A DNA stretch of 64,000 nt from Calvatia gigantea (taxonomy: Eukaryota; Basidiomycota; Agaricomycetes; Agaricales; Lycoperdaceae), in contig JACAAK010000014.1 of the NCBI GenBank assembly GCA_025093985.1, positions 2,418,001 through 2,482,000 on the forward strand, given 5' to 3'. Shown in pieces: positions 11,743 through 23,719 of this stretch. The position numbers were made by a program, and so were the translations under genes. Position 1 is the first letter of the stretch. Each line of letters opens with the position of its first letter. A model generated the notes under the pieces. It searched no databases and was not told the DNA's origin. It was given only the letters and a program-made list of their open reading frames with translations.

Positions 11743-12122
11743 CCATTTGGCGCATTCTGTGGGAGGCGCTCGTGGTTTGATTCGGATTGCTAATCCTTAT
11801 GGCACAACATCCAACAAGGATGGGTACTCCCGAGTTATCTCTACACTGCGACCAACTTGGTTCATGGCCTGGGTTTTTAGTGGGCTGGTCTTCCCCGCCA
11901 AACGCACCCAACTCGCTTCCTGAAATCAGTCTCCTCTTACCTGCATAGACCTAAATATTGATTTATAAACCCTGGATGACACGATTCGACTTGTCCGCAC
12001 CATGCAGTGGGGAGAGCGCCACGATTCCCTCGAAAATTTCTTGTGGAGAGCGAATTCCCGACCGTTTAGGTTCAACAATTGTTGGTTCGTGGGGCGAGAA
12101 CAAATATGCCTATCTGTTATTT
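11743..12122. other. Short convergent spacer
   Basis: This lies between the methyltransferase stop and the end of the minus-strand membrane-protein gene. No gene or repeat was recognised. Confidence 0.4.
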
Positions 12123-13245
12123 TTAATCCTGGCTACGGAGGTGCTCGTTCTGATGAAAGGAGATTGGACTAGGTAAAGTATCGGGATGGATTGACATATC
12201 CCGCGTATTATCCCCCGCCCCTTGGTTAGGCTTCTGACTGAAATAATCTGAGTTCTGTGAAACGCGGTGAATAATTAAAAGAGAGGCAATTGGCTCCACC
12301 AAAACGTGAGTTTACGACGTGAGAGGGGATGGTGAACGATTTACCTGCACATGGATCCATACTTGCGCTGCTATATTCCCAATGGAGTAAGTAGACAGGG
12401 CAGCGGCAATCACGAAAACGTCAACGATGACGATCAGACCGGCTGATTCAACCAAAACAGGGATGACCCGGAGGAAAGGGAGTTGGTGTTCGCTTCCGAA
12501 ATTTCTGATTAGCACTCGGCGGTACCAGAAAAGAAGGGTGATGATGCTTGAAGTAATGAGAATGTTGAGGAATAGGGAAATACCGAAAAGGTAGGGAAGG
12601 ATGTTATCGAAATCGTGGTGCATTTGAGGTTCTGCCACCGTTGTGACTACTCTAATTACAAAACCGCTGAGACCTGGATGTGTGTTCAGTATACGCTGTT
12701 CACGGTTTCTCACTAATTCCGCAACTCACCCAGGATCCCCGCATAAACAAGCAGGGGCGTTAGCCACAGCAAAGCAGACCAACGACCTTCCCCGAGTCTC
12801 CTGGTAATTGCATAGCACCTCCAGACCTAAACTCCGTAAATATACTTGCATGTGATCACTGAGAAATGTATACACTTACAAGGAGTCCGTCTGAGAGTAG
12901 CGGAACGACGAGAAAGATGATGATATTTGGGCCTACGTATGGGTTTGGTGGTTGCATATGAAAGGCAAGGCACACGTTGTCCACTAAGCCGTGAATTGTT
13001 GCCTTGACATCGATAACCTCTGCTATAGTCCCTACTATGGCACAGAGAACAACATATGCGTTCAACCCCCTGTTAACCCTCGGGCAACCGTGTTTCCGCT
13101 TCCGCAGTGCCGTGAAACAGGCGAGCGCAAGAAGGAGTAGGATACCATATGCAATGCTTGAGAGGATACAACCAATTAACCAGGATGTTTCGACGAACTG
13201 GCTGTTTTCAGGGAGGCTGCTGATACAGTTATCGGCCATTACCAA
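12123..13245 (-). CDS. Seven-TM membrane protein, local family member A
   Basis: Minus strand, four exons. Exon 1 (ATG 13245, or the second ATG at 13239) encodes TM1 (WLIGCILSSIAYGILLLLAL), TM2 and TM3, ending LLSDGLL. Exon 2 starts VWRCYAITRRLGEGRW and holds TM4. Exon 3 has TM5 with NILITSSIITLLFWYRR and TM6 after LPFLRVIPVLVESAG. Exon 4 is PIASLLIIHRVSQNSDYF plus a polar tail, with the stop at 12123. The same exon borders and motifs recur in members B, C1, C2 and D in this window. The topology (N-out, seven segments, N-T/I-L-I-T in TM5, E-S-A in TM6) resembles the large family of Agaricomycete 7-TM proteins of unknown function. The frame is intact. Receptor function is possible but unsupported. 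Confidence 0.8.
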
Positions 13246-13307
13246 AACGTCGGGTTTTGGAGAGAGAGGGAATCTGCTTGTCCAGCTCGAACATGTATAT
13301 GTGGGAA

Positions 13308-13313
13308 TTTATA
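13308..13313 (-). promoter_or_regulatory. TATA box of seven-TM gene A
   Basis: CCTATAAATT on the minus strand lies about 65 bp before the start codon. TATA-like elements occur at a similar distance (about 55-65 bp) before genes B (18739-18745), C1 (23658-23664), C2 (41755-41761) and the fragment at 52.8 kb (52896-52905). Confidence 0.5.
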
Positions 13314-13539
13314 GGCCCAGCGATAAAAAGATGCTGTTGATAATTCGGTGTGATTAGTGTGGTTCCGGATATGAAATGGGTTGAGCTAGTGTCGCTCGTG
13401 CCTTGGGACAGCTAGAAGGTTCGCCAAGTGTGAGCTGAGACCTCCGCTGACACACCGACAGGTTCTGGCGACGCCCATGGAATAGTTATTCACCGCCCCC
13501 GAGAGCCCTCCACTCACACTACTTCGACGAGAAATAGGC

Positions 13540-14040
13540 CCAAGATTTCAATGTCGTCCTGTACGTCTTGGCTAGAAATATACTAACCAACCCTTTCACG
13601 TGTATCACTCTTCCTGTCGATACAACTGTCTCAGTTGGTGTGCCTTCTCCTTGGGTTTCGCTCGCTGCTCCTGTCCTCCCACGGAAGATCATATTAAAGT
13701 GAAACCCACGCCTCGGCCTGGTAGTATTCAATTCTGAGTGTCTGGCGCTCTCAATTTAATACGGTTTTCCACAAGGCACACTCCCAAGCCGAGATAAGAT
13801 AACATCACTGAAGCCAAGAACCAATTTGATCGGAATTTGGTACCAGTTCTCGTGTTTTGCTCACGGCTCCCGATGATAGGTCACTCAGACCTCGTACTGT
13901 ATTCCCCGTGCGCATCGCAAAGTTCATTCCGAGCGAAATGTTAACACAGATCTGGAGCTAAAGCCAAATCGTCCACCTACTCCACCTATTCGGCGCACAT
14001 CCACGCGAAAGCACTGACTGTGACAGCAGCGTTTATCCAC
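13540..14040 (+). pseudogene. Decayed duplicate of the EFM7-type gene promoter and 5' exons
   Basis: This stretch follows 10426-10960 in order: a CTGTACG-CTTGGCTAG block, a CGAGATAAGAT...AACATCACTGA block, then GCTCACGG-TCCCGATGA in place of the start-codon region, ATTCCCCGTGCGCA in place of the exon 1 end and donor, and CCACCTACTCCACCTATTCGGCGCAC in place of the exon 2 start (PPTPKPTYSTYT). The start codon is mutated, and no continuation into exon 3 was found. I infer an old partial duplication. It sits on the other side of seven-TM gene A from the intact methyltransferase. Confidence 0.6.
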
Positions 14041-14127
14041 GTACGCCGCTTGGCCCAGGTACCTTGAAGACCCGATAGGGAAGCTGTTCGTTCGACTGCA
14101 CATGGGCAGGAGTTGTCAAAATTTTAA

Positions 14128-14780
14128 CGAACTACCCCATTCAAACAGAAACAGTGGTACTTATAGCTATGTATTTTCTGTAAGTACGATCCGGAGGACT
14201 GCTTTCTGCGAGGTTAGCCTTCACAGCAGAGGAAGGTAATTTGCATATCATTTCTCCCGTCTGCACGTCCACCCCTGCCACCACTCGGAGCCGGTCCCCC
14301 GAAGTATGAACCTTCACAGCAGAATCAAAACGGTTGAGCATGTGGCCCCGGGATTGGATATCCCTTGGCCTTGCAGACGCTACCCGTCATCCTTCTCCTA
14401 CTGCGACAGTGCGACGACATCTGACGACATCTGCCGACTCTGCTCCTTTAATATTCCAGCCTTCTCGGATCATACACGCGACGACTTCCCACATGCTATT
14501 CCCCTTCCGCCTTCGGAAGATGGGATTTTGGACCCTCAAATCGGCCCCGCATCGTGGTCTGCCCTTCCCGTACTTCCGACTCCCACCCCTAAGTTCGCTT
14601 CCCAATATTTCGCCTCTACGTCGATACCTTAAATCCCCGCGATCGCTATGTCCGGCATCTGGAGAAAAAAAGTGCGTTTCTATTATAATGATTTTAACGT
14701 GTACCTCTACCATCCCTCCTTCGTGCCGGTGCCATTTTTACCTATTCTCAGGAATTTTTTATGATGTGAAATGATTACGA
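14128..14780. other. Unclassified open stretches, function unknown
   Basis: Overlapping open frames lie on both strands: plus 14306-14632 and 14334-14774, minus 14387-14713 and 14141-14341. One plus frame ends near a possible donor (GTGCGT after about 14670). None shows a family motif I know, and the frames conflict. This may be the remains of a gene or chance. The rest of 14041-15310 appears empty apart from the FAD oxidase promoter. Confidence 0.25.
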
Positions 14781-15310
14781 CTCCGATAGTCTGAAGTTCT
14801 TGTTGCCCTGGCCAATGCCAGGTCCTGCCCTTCTAGTTCATAACGAACTTACTCCACGGCTTCTCCAATTTATGTGATTCCTTATGGCCCGTTGACCTAG
14901 CTAGGGCTTCGTGTAATATTGGCCAATCCAAAGCGACTCTATTTTTCGGACCACCTCAGGGCGGGGGAGGTAGAGTGGCACATCAATACGCCGGGCTGCT
15001 TCTTTGCTTCTTTACCGACCTAGTCGAATACAAAACGAGGCATCCCTTCTTTTTCGTGTGAGCTGATCTTACTTTACTATCATGTGTTTTCACACAGGGC
15101 GTTTTATGTAACTCCGGAACCCCCACTCACGTTAATAACACTCCGTAACTAACGACCACGTAATTGCTGTGGTACGACTATAAGGTAGGATGTCTTTGAT
15201 ATGGCATCTGCACGTCACCTCACTATCCCTCTCTCAGAACGCTGCCACTGTTTTGAAGGCCGGCGAATAACCGGGTAGGTAGACAACCTCTGCACAGATC
15301 TTACATCCCT

Positions 15311-17351
15311 ATGCCTCCCGTATATTCTATTTTTGTTGGGGTCTATTTACTCCAGCTTTGCCTCGCTTCGCATTTGCGGTGCAAGACTATGCCTCAAGAT
15401 CCTGAATGGCCAGATGCGTCTGCCTGGGACCGCTTCAATACCTCAGTGGATGGGCGGTTGATTCGCACTGTCCCAATCGCATCGGTATGCCACGGATCCA
15501 ACTATGATCCCGCGAAGTGCGACGTTGTCCGGGACCAATGGCACCACTCCCAACTCCAGTTCGTCATTTTTGAATGCTGTTGCCTCGAATTTATGATTTC
15601 CACGTAACTTAGTGAAGAATATGCGTCATCGATCATGGCACCCGTCTTTCTAAACAAGAGCTGTGATCCGTTCACCGATGTGAACGACCAATGTGTAAAT
15701 GGGGCCTACGTCCAATATTCAATTGATGTGGCGACACCAGACCATGTCATCAGGACACTCGCATTCGCAAAGAAGCATAACATCCGTTTTATAGTGAAAA
15801 ATACTGGCCATGAGTAGGCCTTCATGTTGTCGCCCAGAGTAAACCTAACGCATTTTTAACCAAGCTACATGGGGAAGTCAACTGGCGCTGGTGGTTTGGC
15901 TGTCTGGACGCATCACCTGACAGATAGAGAGTGGATTTCGCATTACACTAGTCCCAATTACTCCGGACCAGCCGTGAAAGTTCATGCTGGAGTTACGGGC
16001 GACGAACTTGTCCAGGAGGCCGAAGCCAGGGGACAAGTCGTTCTAGCTGGACAATGTCCCGTGAGCTCTCCACCTGTAGCTCACCGATTTGAACACTCCC
16101 ACTGACCAAATGAAAGACTGTTGGATATGCGGGCGGTTACATACAGGGAGGCGGTCACTCTGTGCTAAGCTCTCTGCATGGTATGGCTGCAGATCAGACC
16201 CTGGAGTTCGAGGTTATCACTACGGATGGCAGATTTGTTCATGCATCCCCCTCGGAAAATTCAGACCTGTACTGGGCGCTAAGCGGTGGAGTAGGTGGCC
16301 TTAATGTCCGATATCCACGTCCCTTGACAAACTGAAATAGGGGGGAGGTACATATGGAATAGTTTGGTCTGTCACTGTCAAAGCATATCCAAATATGCCG
16401 GTCACAACTTTCCGCGTGTCCTACCAGCCCGAGTCCTCTGAAAAGTCTGTTTTGGACGCACATTGGCGGGGCATTGCTGCGTATCTCACGGAATCACCCA
16501 AGTATCTCAATGAGGGCGCTTATTATGTTAACTTCTTCGACAACACACTCTTCCAGGTTTTAGTACTTTTTCCGAAGAAAACTCCGGAAGAAGTCGCCAC
16601 CCTGACAAATCCATGGCTCAACGAGCTTCAGGCTCTTAACATTACCCCGTCTATCTCGCAGATTACCCAACACGCTACGGTACGCAACGCGACTCTACTT
16701 ATCCCTGAACTTTCCGGTGGAGAAATCCTCGCAGGAACTAGTCTGTTTGGTGGCCGGATCCTGCCAACGAGGCTTTGGGAAAGCGAACAAAGTCTTTCAG
16801 TTCTGTTCACTACCCTGCGAGGGATCGTGGATGACGGTGCTCAATTTATTGACGTTGGTATCAAACCCACACTTGAAGCATCTGGAAACACAGATAACGC
16901 CGTTTTCCCGCCATTCAGGACGATGCACAGCATGTGCCTTGTTTTATGGTGCAACATTTTTAAATCTACTTAATGTTATTAAACCCTCTAAATATCCTTG
17001 CTAGGAGTTGGAATGACACTGCAAGTTGGGATGAACAATTTGCGGGGACAAGAATAGTGACTACCTTGGAGAGCAGACTTGCGGAAATTGCTCCAGAAAC
17101 TGGAGGGTACTTGAATGAGGCGAGCATTTAATATCCCCCTCTATAGGAAGGTTTTTACACCTGCGTAGGCGAATGCGTTTGACCCCAACTGGAAGCATGA
17201 CTTCTACGGCGTCAATTATAACAGGTTGTTGCGGATCAAGGACAAGTGGGACCCTGACCAGATGCTATATGGCACGACTGCCGTCGGAGGGGATCGGTGG
17301 GGCGCGGTTGAGGGGGGACGACTGTGTCCTCGGAGTGACGGGCAAACGTGA
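15311..17351 (+). CDS. Secreted FAD-dependent oxidase, berberine bridge / isoamyl alcohol oxidase-like
   Basis: ATG 15311 starts a signal peptide (hydrophobic, ending near LCLAS). Exons joined by short introns give [15 protein letters not shown], the PCMH-type FAD-binding core with [17 protein letters not shown] (His for covalent FAD), [22 protein letters not shown] (Cys in the position of the second covalent link), [17 protein letters not shown], the substrate domain, and the C-terminal BBE motif [20 protein letters not shown]. The stop is at 17351. The frame is intact throughout. The intron after the Glu of GGYLNE appears to use a GC donor (GAG|GCGAGC) with a normal TAG acceptor. Family members oxidise alcohols, sugars or secondary metabolites with O2, giving H2O2. 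The substrate is not predictable, and mreA-type isoamyl alcohol oxidase is the closest named comparison I can offer. Confidence 0.88.
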
Positions 17352-17655
17352 GGGGCTTCACTTTCAGCACCCCCCAGTTATCGCGACAAAAGAGAGCATT
17401 GTAACGAATTCAATTTGTGGCCGTACTAATGCTGCACGTATCCGGCATAAACACCCCTATCCTGTCTCCGTGCTTTAATACAAGCGTTTTAGGGTCATCT
17501 GAGCAAACGAGAATTTAGTGATTGCGTGGATTAAAATACATCATACTGGAGTACTTTTTGCTACGAATTACTAATGATAGGCCCTTCTTTTCCAATGACG
17601 AGTACGTCCGAGGGGACGAACGATGAGAGGGGGGGTTCAAAATCCCCCGACCTAT

Positions 17656-18680
17656 CTAGTGTTTGCGACTCCCGATTATTTTGACTAAAGTAATCAGAGT
17701 CGCGAGAAACGCGGTCTATAATTAAGAGAGAGGCAATTGGCTGAAATATTATCAGTTTTATGTTGTTGGTGTGTTTATCTATAGCTCACCTGGACATGCA
17801 TCCATAATTGTGTAGCCACGTACGAGACAGAACCAAGAGAGGTGGCTGCCACAATCACGAAAATGTTAACAATGACGATCAGAGCAGCAGATTCAATAAG
17901 CACAGGTATGATTCTTAAAAAAGGTAGTTTGTGTTCCCTTCCAAAAGCTCGAATCATCATGCGGCGGTATCGGAAGAGCAGGGTCACAATGCTCAAGGTA
18001 ATGAGGGTGTTGAGGAGCGCCGAAATTCCAAACAATAGTGAGAATAGGATTTTCAAATGCTTCCCATTGCGTTGATGGGGTGTGGAAATTATTACAATTG
18101 CGATGTCGGCGCCTAAACTGGGGGTGAGAATGTCGACCACATTGAAGTTCAGATAACCAACTCACCTAGCAGTGCGGTGTAAACAAACAGAGGTATCAGC
18201 CATAACAAGACAGACCAACGTCCTCTCTCAAGACCTCTGCTGACAGCGTAGCATCTCCAAACCTAGCAGTGCGTTAGTATGTGTTGGGTAAGGAGACGAA
18301 GAGGTACTTACGAGGAGACCATCCGTCATTGAATTTATCAACGCATAGATGATAACCGCTCGAATCTCATACGGATCCGGCGGTTGCAAGTGGGCGCCAA
18401 TGCACACATCATCCAAAACACCATGTAGCGTCCCCCTGATCTCTAAAACCAGCGCAGCAGTCCCCACCACAGCTGCAAAAATTGCGTATCCGATCAAACA
18501 CCTATTCAGTCTTGGGCTACCACGTTTCCGTTGTCGCAATGTCTTGACGCAGTTGAATGCAAGAATTAAGAGGATGGCGTACGCGAAGCTAGCCACATCC
18601 GAGCCCAGCAACCACATCGTCCTGACAAAACGGCCGGTCTCGGAGGGCCTGGTGTTTATACAACCGTCTCTTGCAGCCAT
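17656..18680 (-). CDS. Seven-TM membrane protein, local family member B
   Basis: Minus strand, same four-exon plan as member A. Exon 1 from ATG 18680 has TM1-TM3 ending MTDGLL. Exon 2 is VWRCYAVSRGLERGRWSVLLW. Exon 3 contains NTLITLSIVTLLFRYRRMMI and LPFLRIIPVLIESAALIVIV. Exon 4 is PIASLLIIDRVSRDSDYFSQ and ends at the stop at 17656. All introns are GT-AG and the frame is open. A TATATAAG-like promoter element lies about 60 bp upstream (minus strand, about 18739-18745). B and A share the orientation but are clearly diverged in sequence, so this is an older duplication than the C/D pairs. Function unknown. Confidence 0.8.
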
Positions 18681-19732
18681 GGTACCGACCTTAGAGTGGG
18701 GGTGAGGATACTTCTATGGGTACGGCATCGACAGGTCTATATAAGAATGTGTTCAAAGGCGGTTAGTCCAGCTGTTAACATGTTAACGTTGATCAATGAC
18801 TAGTACTTAGTAGGCGGCCGGAAGATCCCATTCGCCGCCGATAATGCTGTTTCTGCGTTGGTCCTCGTAAATCGGCAGGCAGTAGTAGTACCAAGGTAGA
18901 GCCTCTGTGATGTGGTAGTGGTCATATTCGTCCGCACTCCTCCAGGTTCTTGGGCCAACCGGCCCATAAAATTTGTGCCTGATTGATTAGGATCCCGAGC
19001 GTCCTCGAGGTGCTTCGGGCAGTTCCGCAGTCGCTACGTTATAACTTATCGCGTGAGTCCTGCATCCTCAATCTTCGACAATTCGGCTCTACCACAGGTG
19101 AGCACAATTTCCACAAAAGCAAATGTTCCCCAAATGCCGGAAGTGATTACTGGGTTTATTTCAATTTCAGAGGCAGGGACACACAATGGGTGGGACTTCA
19201 GCGCTTCAGTTGGCACCGCGATGGTGGAGTATCTCGATCGTTTTGAAGCCCCAGTGATTAGAATCACAGTAAGTTCGACGATCGTTAAACATCATTTGTA
19301 GCACCGCCAACCCGAAAATCGGGTACAGGTACCTCCTGACATACTTTGACCGTAGAAACCCCCCAAATGGCCCGTGAACTTATTCATAAGGTGTTACAAT
19401 AGCTCAAAACATCCCGCAAAGACCCTTGGGGGCCTATTCTGTGCAATAAGGGACTGGGACAGTCGGTTGTGTATTTTGAGGCTCTCACTTGTCGATCCTA
19501 GGAGCACATTAAGGCTGAGGGTGGGAATGAAGTCAGAACATGCCCGGAGGTGAGAGAACGACGTTTATCCACTATTCTCGTGGTGTGGGCCACACAAACT
19601 TTACAATGTGACCTGAAGTGGAGCACATGAGTTTCTGGTCACAGGACGCAATCAGCCAGCAAGGCATTTGTCGAATTTGGCTCGACATGTACTCTGCGTT
19701 CCCCAAAAAGTAGAATGCTGGAGCGCTAATGC
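18681..19732. other. Interval with one unclassified ORF
   Basis: The plus-strand frame 19053-19301 (about 82 residues, with VITGFISISEAGTHNGWDFSASVGTAMVEYL) is open but matches no family I recognise, and it overlaps an open frame on the other strand. The rest, up to the subtilase propeptide, shows nothing identifiable. Confidence 0.25.
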
Positions 19733-21405
19733 TTGGTGCAAGTGTTCACCTTGTTTTCGCACACAAAAATGTATCATAGAATCATGTCGTCCAAACGATC
19801 CATCCAGATCCTGACTTGTCATAGCTCACAAAGTTTACAGGTTGTCGAGGTATTGCACCGTTTCATAGCCCGGCAGAATTCAAGTATCACCAATAACTGG
19901 GACGTTATCAACGGTTTTACTGGCTACATGGATGAGGGAACAGGAAATGCCCTCCGGGGTAATCCTGACGTGGAGTCTATCGCCGAAGACGCCATCATGT
20001 ATGCCATGAACACCCAGTAACCCCCCATATTCGTCGACTTGTCGAAATTCTTACCCGCACCCCACTCAGAACGAATGCACCTTGGGGTCTCGGGCGCTTG
20101 TGCTCAACGACGAAACTCACAAACACAAATGTCAAGTAGGTTTATAACCCTTTGAGCCACCAGTACTTTAGTTTATTGGAGTTCTCTAGTGCGCTCACCT
20201 TCACCTACACATACGACGCAAGCGCCGGTGCAGGTGTCGACGTATATATTGTTGGTATGCCTTGGAATATCTTTAGATATAAGAGTGTGGCTGACGGTCT
20301 CACTTAAGGATACAGGTAATCGTACTCTGACCTTTTCGCCAGCTGGAAGCGTTGTGCGCCTGCCTTGGTATCCCAGGTATAATGACAACCGTCGTGAGCC
20401 AACCCCTACATGTAAACCCTGGCTATGAATGTACCAATTCGCTGACACGAGTCTGTACGCAGATTTTGGTGGACGTGCAAGCTGGGGTGCTACTTTTGGC
20501 CCATATGCGTGAGCGAAAACTCATTATACAATAAAAGTAGACTTCGCAATGACTCCAATTATTCCAAATATTTAGGGATGCTGACGGCAATGGCCACGGA
20601 ACTCACTGCGTGTATACAATGTATCGTCACAACCACAGCGCGTCTACTAATGCATAGTGGTATTGCTGGCGGGATCTGTCAGCCCGGCTAACATTTCGGC
20701 ATTTCGTCTAAAGTCAGCCAGTGTCTCTGGTTTAAACTTTGTTGGTTCGCGACATGCCCCCTCTGGCAGGCCAAGCGCTGTGGCACTGTCTCTTGGTGGC
20801 GGTGCATCCTCAACACTTGATAACGCAGTTGCCTCTGTAAGCACAGGTTATTCTTTGAAAAGGGATTGGCGGCATGACAAAACCATAACAGCTTACTGCT
20901 GGTGGCGTGCACGTGGCTGTCGCTGCCGGTAACAGCAATGTGGATGCTGGTACTACCCCTCCTGTTCGTGCTCCTTCTGCCATCACAGTAGGCGCAACGA
21001 CCATTGTTGTTGCTCATACCTTGTTCTCCAATTTTGGATCCGTTGTCGACGTCTTTGCCCCTGGGCAGAACGTCATCAGTAATCTCTCAGTTTGAAGGAT
21101 GTTCTGAGTGGAATACATGGGTGTCACGTCCAACCACCACGCCGAACTATCACTGACGACATTGGCTCTCAGCCTCAGTGACTCTCAATGATTTAGTACA
21201 CAACGCCTGATGTTTGGGAAGATCTAGTAGTGTCCTGGTGGCGGCTCGAATGATAAGTATATCGCTCTCCCTAACCGATACTACACCTTTCTCCACCGAA
21301 GCTTACGACGTTACGGTGTTTCGTGTACCCGAGGAGTCTGACGGTTTTCTCCTCGGGTCATATCTCAATTTCCTTCGTGTGTATTTTCCAGATGAGTTGA
21401 AATAA
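19733..21405 (+). pseudogene. Subtilisin-like serine protease (S8, proteinase K type), degenerate, copy 1
   Basis: The propeptide (inhibitor I9) part is clear at about 19895-20018: NNWDVINGFTGYMDEG and NPDVESIAEDAIMYAMNTQ. It is followed by an intron and TNAPWGLGRL, then TYDASAGAGVDVYIV (catalytic Asp region), FGGRASWGATFGPYA, DADGNGHGTHC (catalytic His), [31 protein letters not shown] (oxyanion Asn) and [17 protein letters not shown]. The Asp-Thr-Gly segment survives only as GATACAG between introns, the segment after the His is shortened and shifted, and no Gly-Thr-Ser catalytic-serine motif is found after 21100. The exact start is uncertain. The protease would have been secreted. Copy 2 (37673-38836) shares the same defects, so the decay predates the duplication. 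Confidence 0.75.
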
Positions 21406-23719
21406 GGGGTTTAACTAGTTATGTACGATTTCCCTACTCCTGATGCGACCAGGCATCTCGGCCCTCGGCCCCGGGCCGGAATTTACGACAGGTACGGGCG
21501 TCTGCCCACTCAACATGGCAGCGAAACGTTTGTCCGCATTTCCGACAGCACGGTTTCTCACTCCATGACCCGGTGGCGCCCTTGCCTTCCCGACCTGGCC
21601 CTTTCATAAATGTTCACGGGGGATCAGCCGACCCTCATTTACTGCTACGGTTCCACACACATCCGTTACCACTTTCTCTGTCGACTACAGTTCCATAACC
21701 CATCTCGATGGGTGTCTGCGGATTGCGCAGATCGATTTGACACTTCCTGCGCTCAAACTCCACGAGCTTACTTACCTGGGGGTTGGCAGGTTGACAGGTG
21801 TTGGCTGTGTTGGTACCGGGTCCTCGACTCTTTGAACCACGGACAGCTCCTGATGGAGATAACGAAGGAGGGCCAGGGTTGGAGAAATGGAACACGGAGT
21901 CATGAAGGTTGAAACAGGTGCCACCAATGTGCCACCCGACTACTTCGTGCATCACGCCCTAAATTGGCTGTTCGTTGTTTTCTTTTTTTTTGCTCCCCAG
22001 CATCTTATTCGGCCCACAGGGTTATCACTGTTAACCAGACTGTCGTTTCTGTGGATGAGCACCCAGCGGCACAGCCATGGCGCGCTGCCTCTGTCCAAAA
22101 TTTTCCCTGACCACCCGTCATCGGTTCATCTCCCTCAAAGATGTTTCCAAACCCCAGCTTTTCATTTGCGTTACCTTGAGGGATTACATCCCCTGCCCTC
22201 TGTTGAAGGGACTCATTCGAGGGCAACATGGTGACATTAGAGGGGTAAACGAGCAAGGTACAATTGATGTAGACTACAATGTTATATAGGGGGGGCATGT
22301 AATCAGCGAGGCTCAACAGGCTGGAGTTTGTCTATCTAGCATGATGTCACAGATTCCAACACCCTCTGCGAAATTTAGAAAGGGGATAAGAAATGAACAG
22401 GTACAGAGTTTACCCTGTTGAATATGAATGGGCATTGGTGGACCATGTTTTGTTCTCAAGCCACATCCAATGCTCAAAAATGCTATGAATTAAATAGTGC
22501 CTGCTTCCCTTGATTTTTGGACACAAAGTTCAAGATTTCAATTATGGGACGGCCTAGCCCGCAGTTGTTCGTCCCTTCACTAAAAAGTGGACTCACTGGT
22601 CGCTGATGCCAATTCGCCCCCGACGCTTCCTTAGAAACCCACTCATTCCCAAGGTGTATTTTGTTCCCCTTCGTCAAGGATCGGAAATGACAAAGTACTC
22701 CCGCAGCTGCAAGAACTTGTGGACGACCTGAGCCGTCGCAATGAAAAAAAGGTCTTCAAAATGCCCACATCTCTTAAACGAAAACCTTGGGGCTCTAGTA
22801 AGTCGTTTACATGCTGTACGATCCTTTTCTTCGGCAGTCTCAAACAGGACCGAAGCAATAGCCCCCTTCAGCCTCACATTCATGGGATTCTCGGTGAATG
22901 AGGTTAGTTGATGGACACGCGAAGTTTGCAATGTATTGGCAAACGTTGTAGCGCATGTTCTACGTTGCCAAAAAACGTATGGTGAAACAGTGATTTCGGG
23001 TTTTGGCAAAGTATCAAATACGTGGAATCCGTCGAAGGCCCACCCAAACGTAGACCGACTCTCTTCAGATTCCTTCATATCTGTATGTTAACACAAACCC
23101 AGGAACGCTCGTTGACAGCCACGATTACCGGCTCATTCTGACATTCTGGCCCAGTCAGTTTTGGTGCTATGTATCCATGGATGGCTAGGTCCCACGGACC
23201 TCTAGCCTCAACGTTCCTCGTTCCATCAGATCGGATGTCAGGATTTTCCCGGTGATCATTCCTTTGAAAACGCGGACTATCTACTTGGCCTAGAGTTCGA
23301 TCAGGTCGGACCAACTGGGCGTTGCGCACGTCGATGTAACGAATTACTGAAAGTAGTTAAGGCTCGAATTTCAATTAGCACAGCTGTTACGTCGACAACC
23401 TTGGGGTCTGTTGTCGATGTATATCTTCTGAACTCGCACTCAAAGATTGTGTAGCAATAGGTTCAACTTGCAAGCTCGTAAGGCTTGCCCCAACATACTT
23501 TCGTTGGCCAAGAGTACCTTAATTATTATGCGATCAACACTATCCATCTCGGCTCAAATTTCAAATTTCAAACGTAACACGTCCAAGCTATATCTAGCCC
23601 TACGCCCCTGGTTGCTGAGCTGATTGATGGTGCCACCAACTTCCCGATGTGTGTACGTATATAGGTACTTCAACCCGACTTGCCAAAGCATCCCTCTCCC
23701 AACTTTCCGGCCGATATCT
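21406..23719. other. Unclassified ORFs between subtilase and seven-TM gene C1
   Basis: The minus-strand frames 23075-23329 and 22674-23078 (the latter 134 codons) persist in copy 2 (41167-41425 and 40769-41170, 133 codons) with few substitutions, and they are adjacent as exons could be. I recognise no domain. Plus-strand stretches around 21.6-22.3 kb also stay open in parts but contain stops. The empty target site of the palindromic element (TTA, 21768-21770) is here. Confidence 0.3.

Noticed and set aside
14306..14774. Candidate gene with mitochondrial-presequence-like RRHLTTSA
   Set aside because: Competing frames on both strands, no family match and no convincing splice partner; listed only as unclassified.
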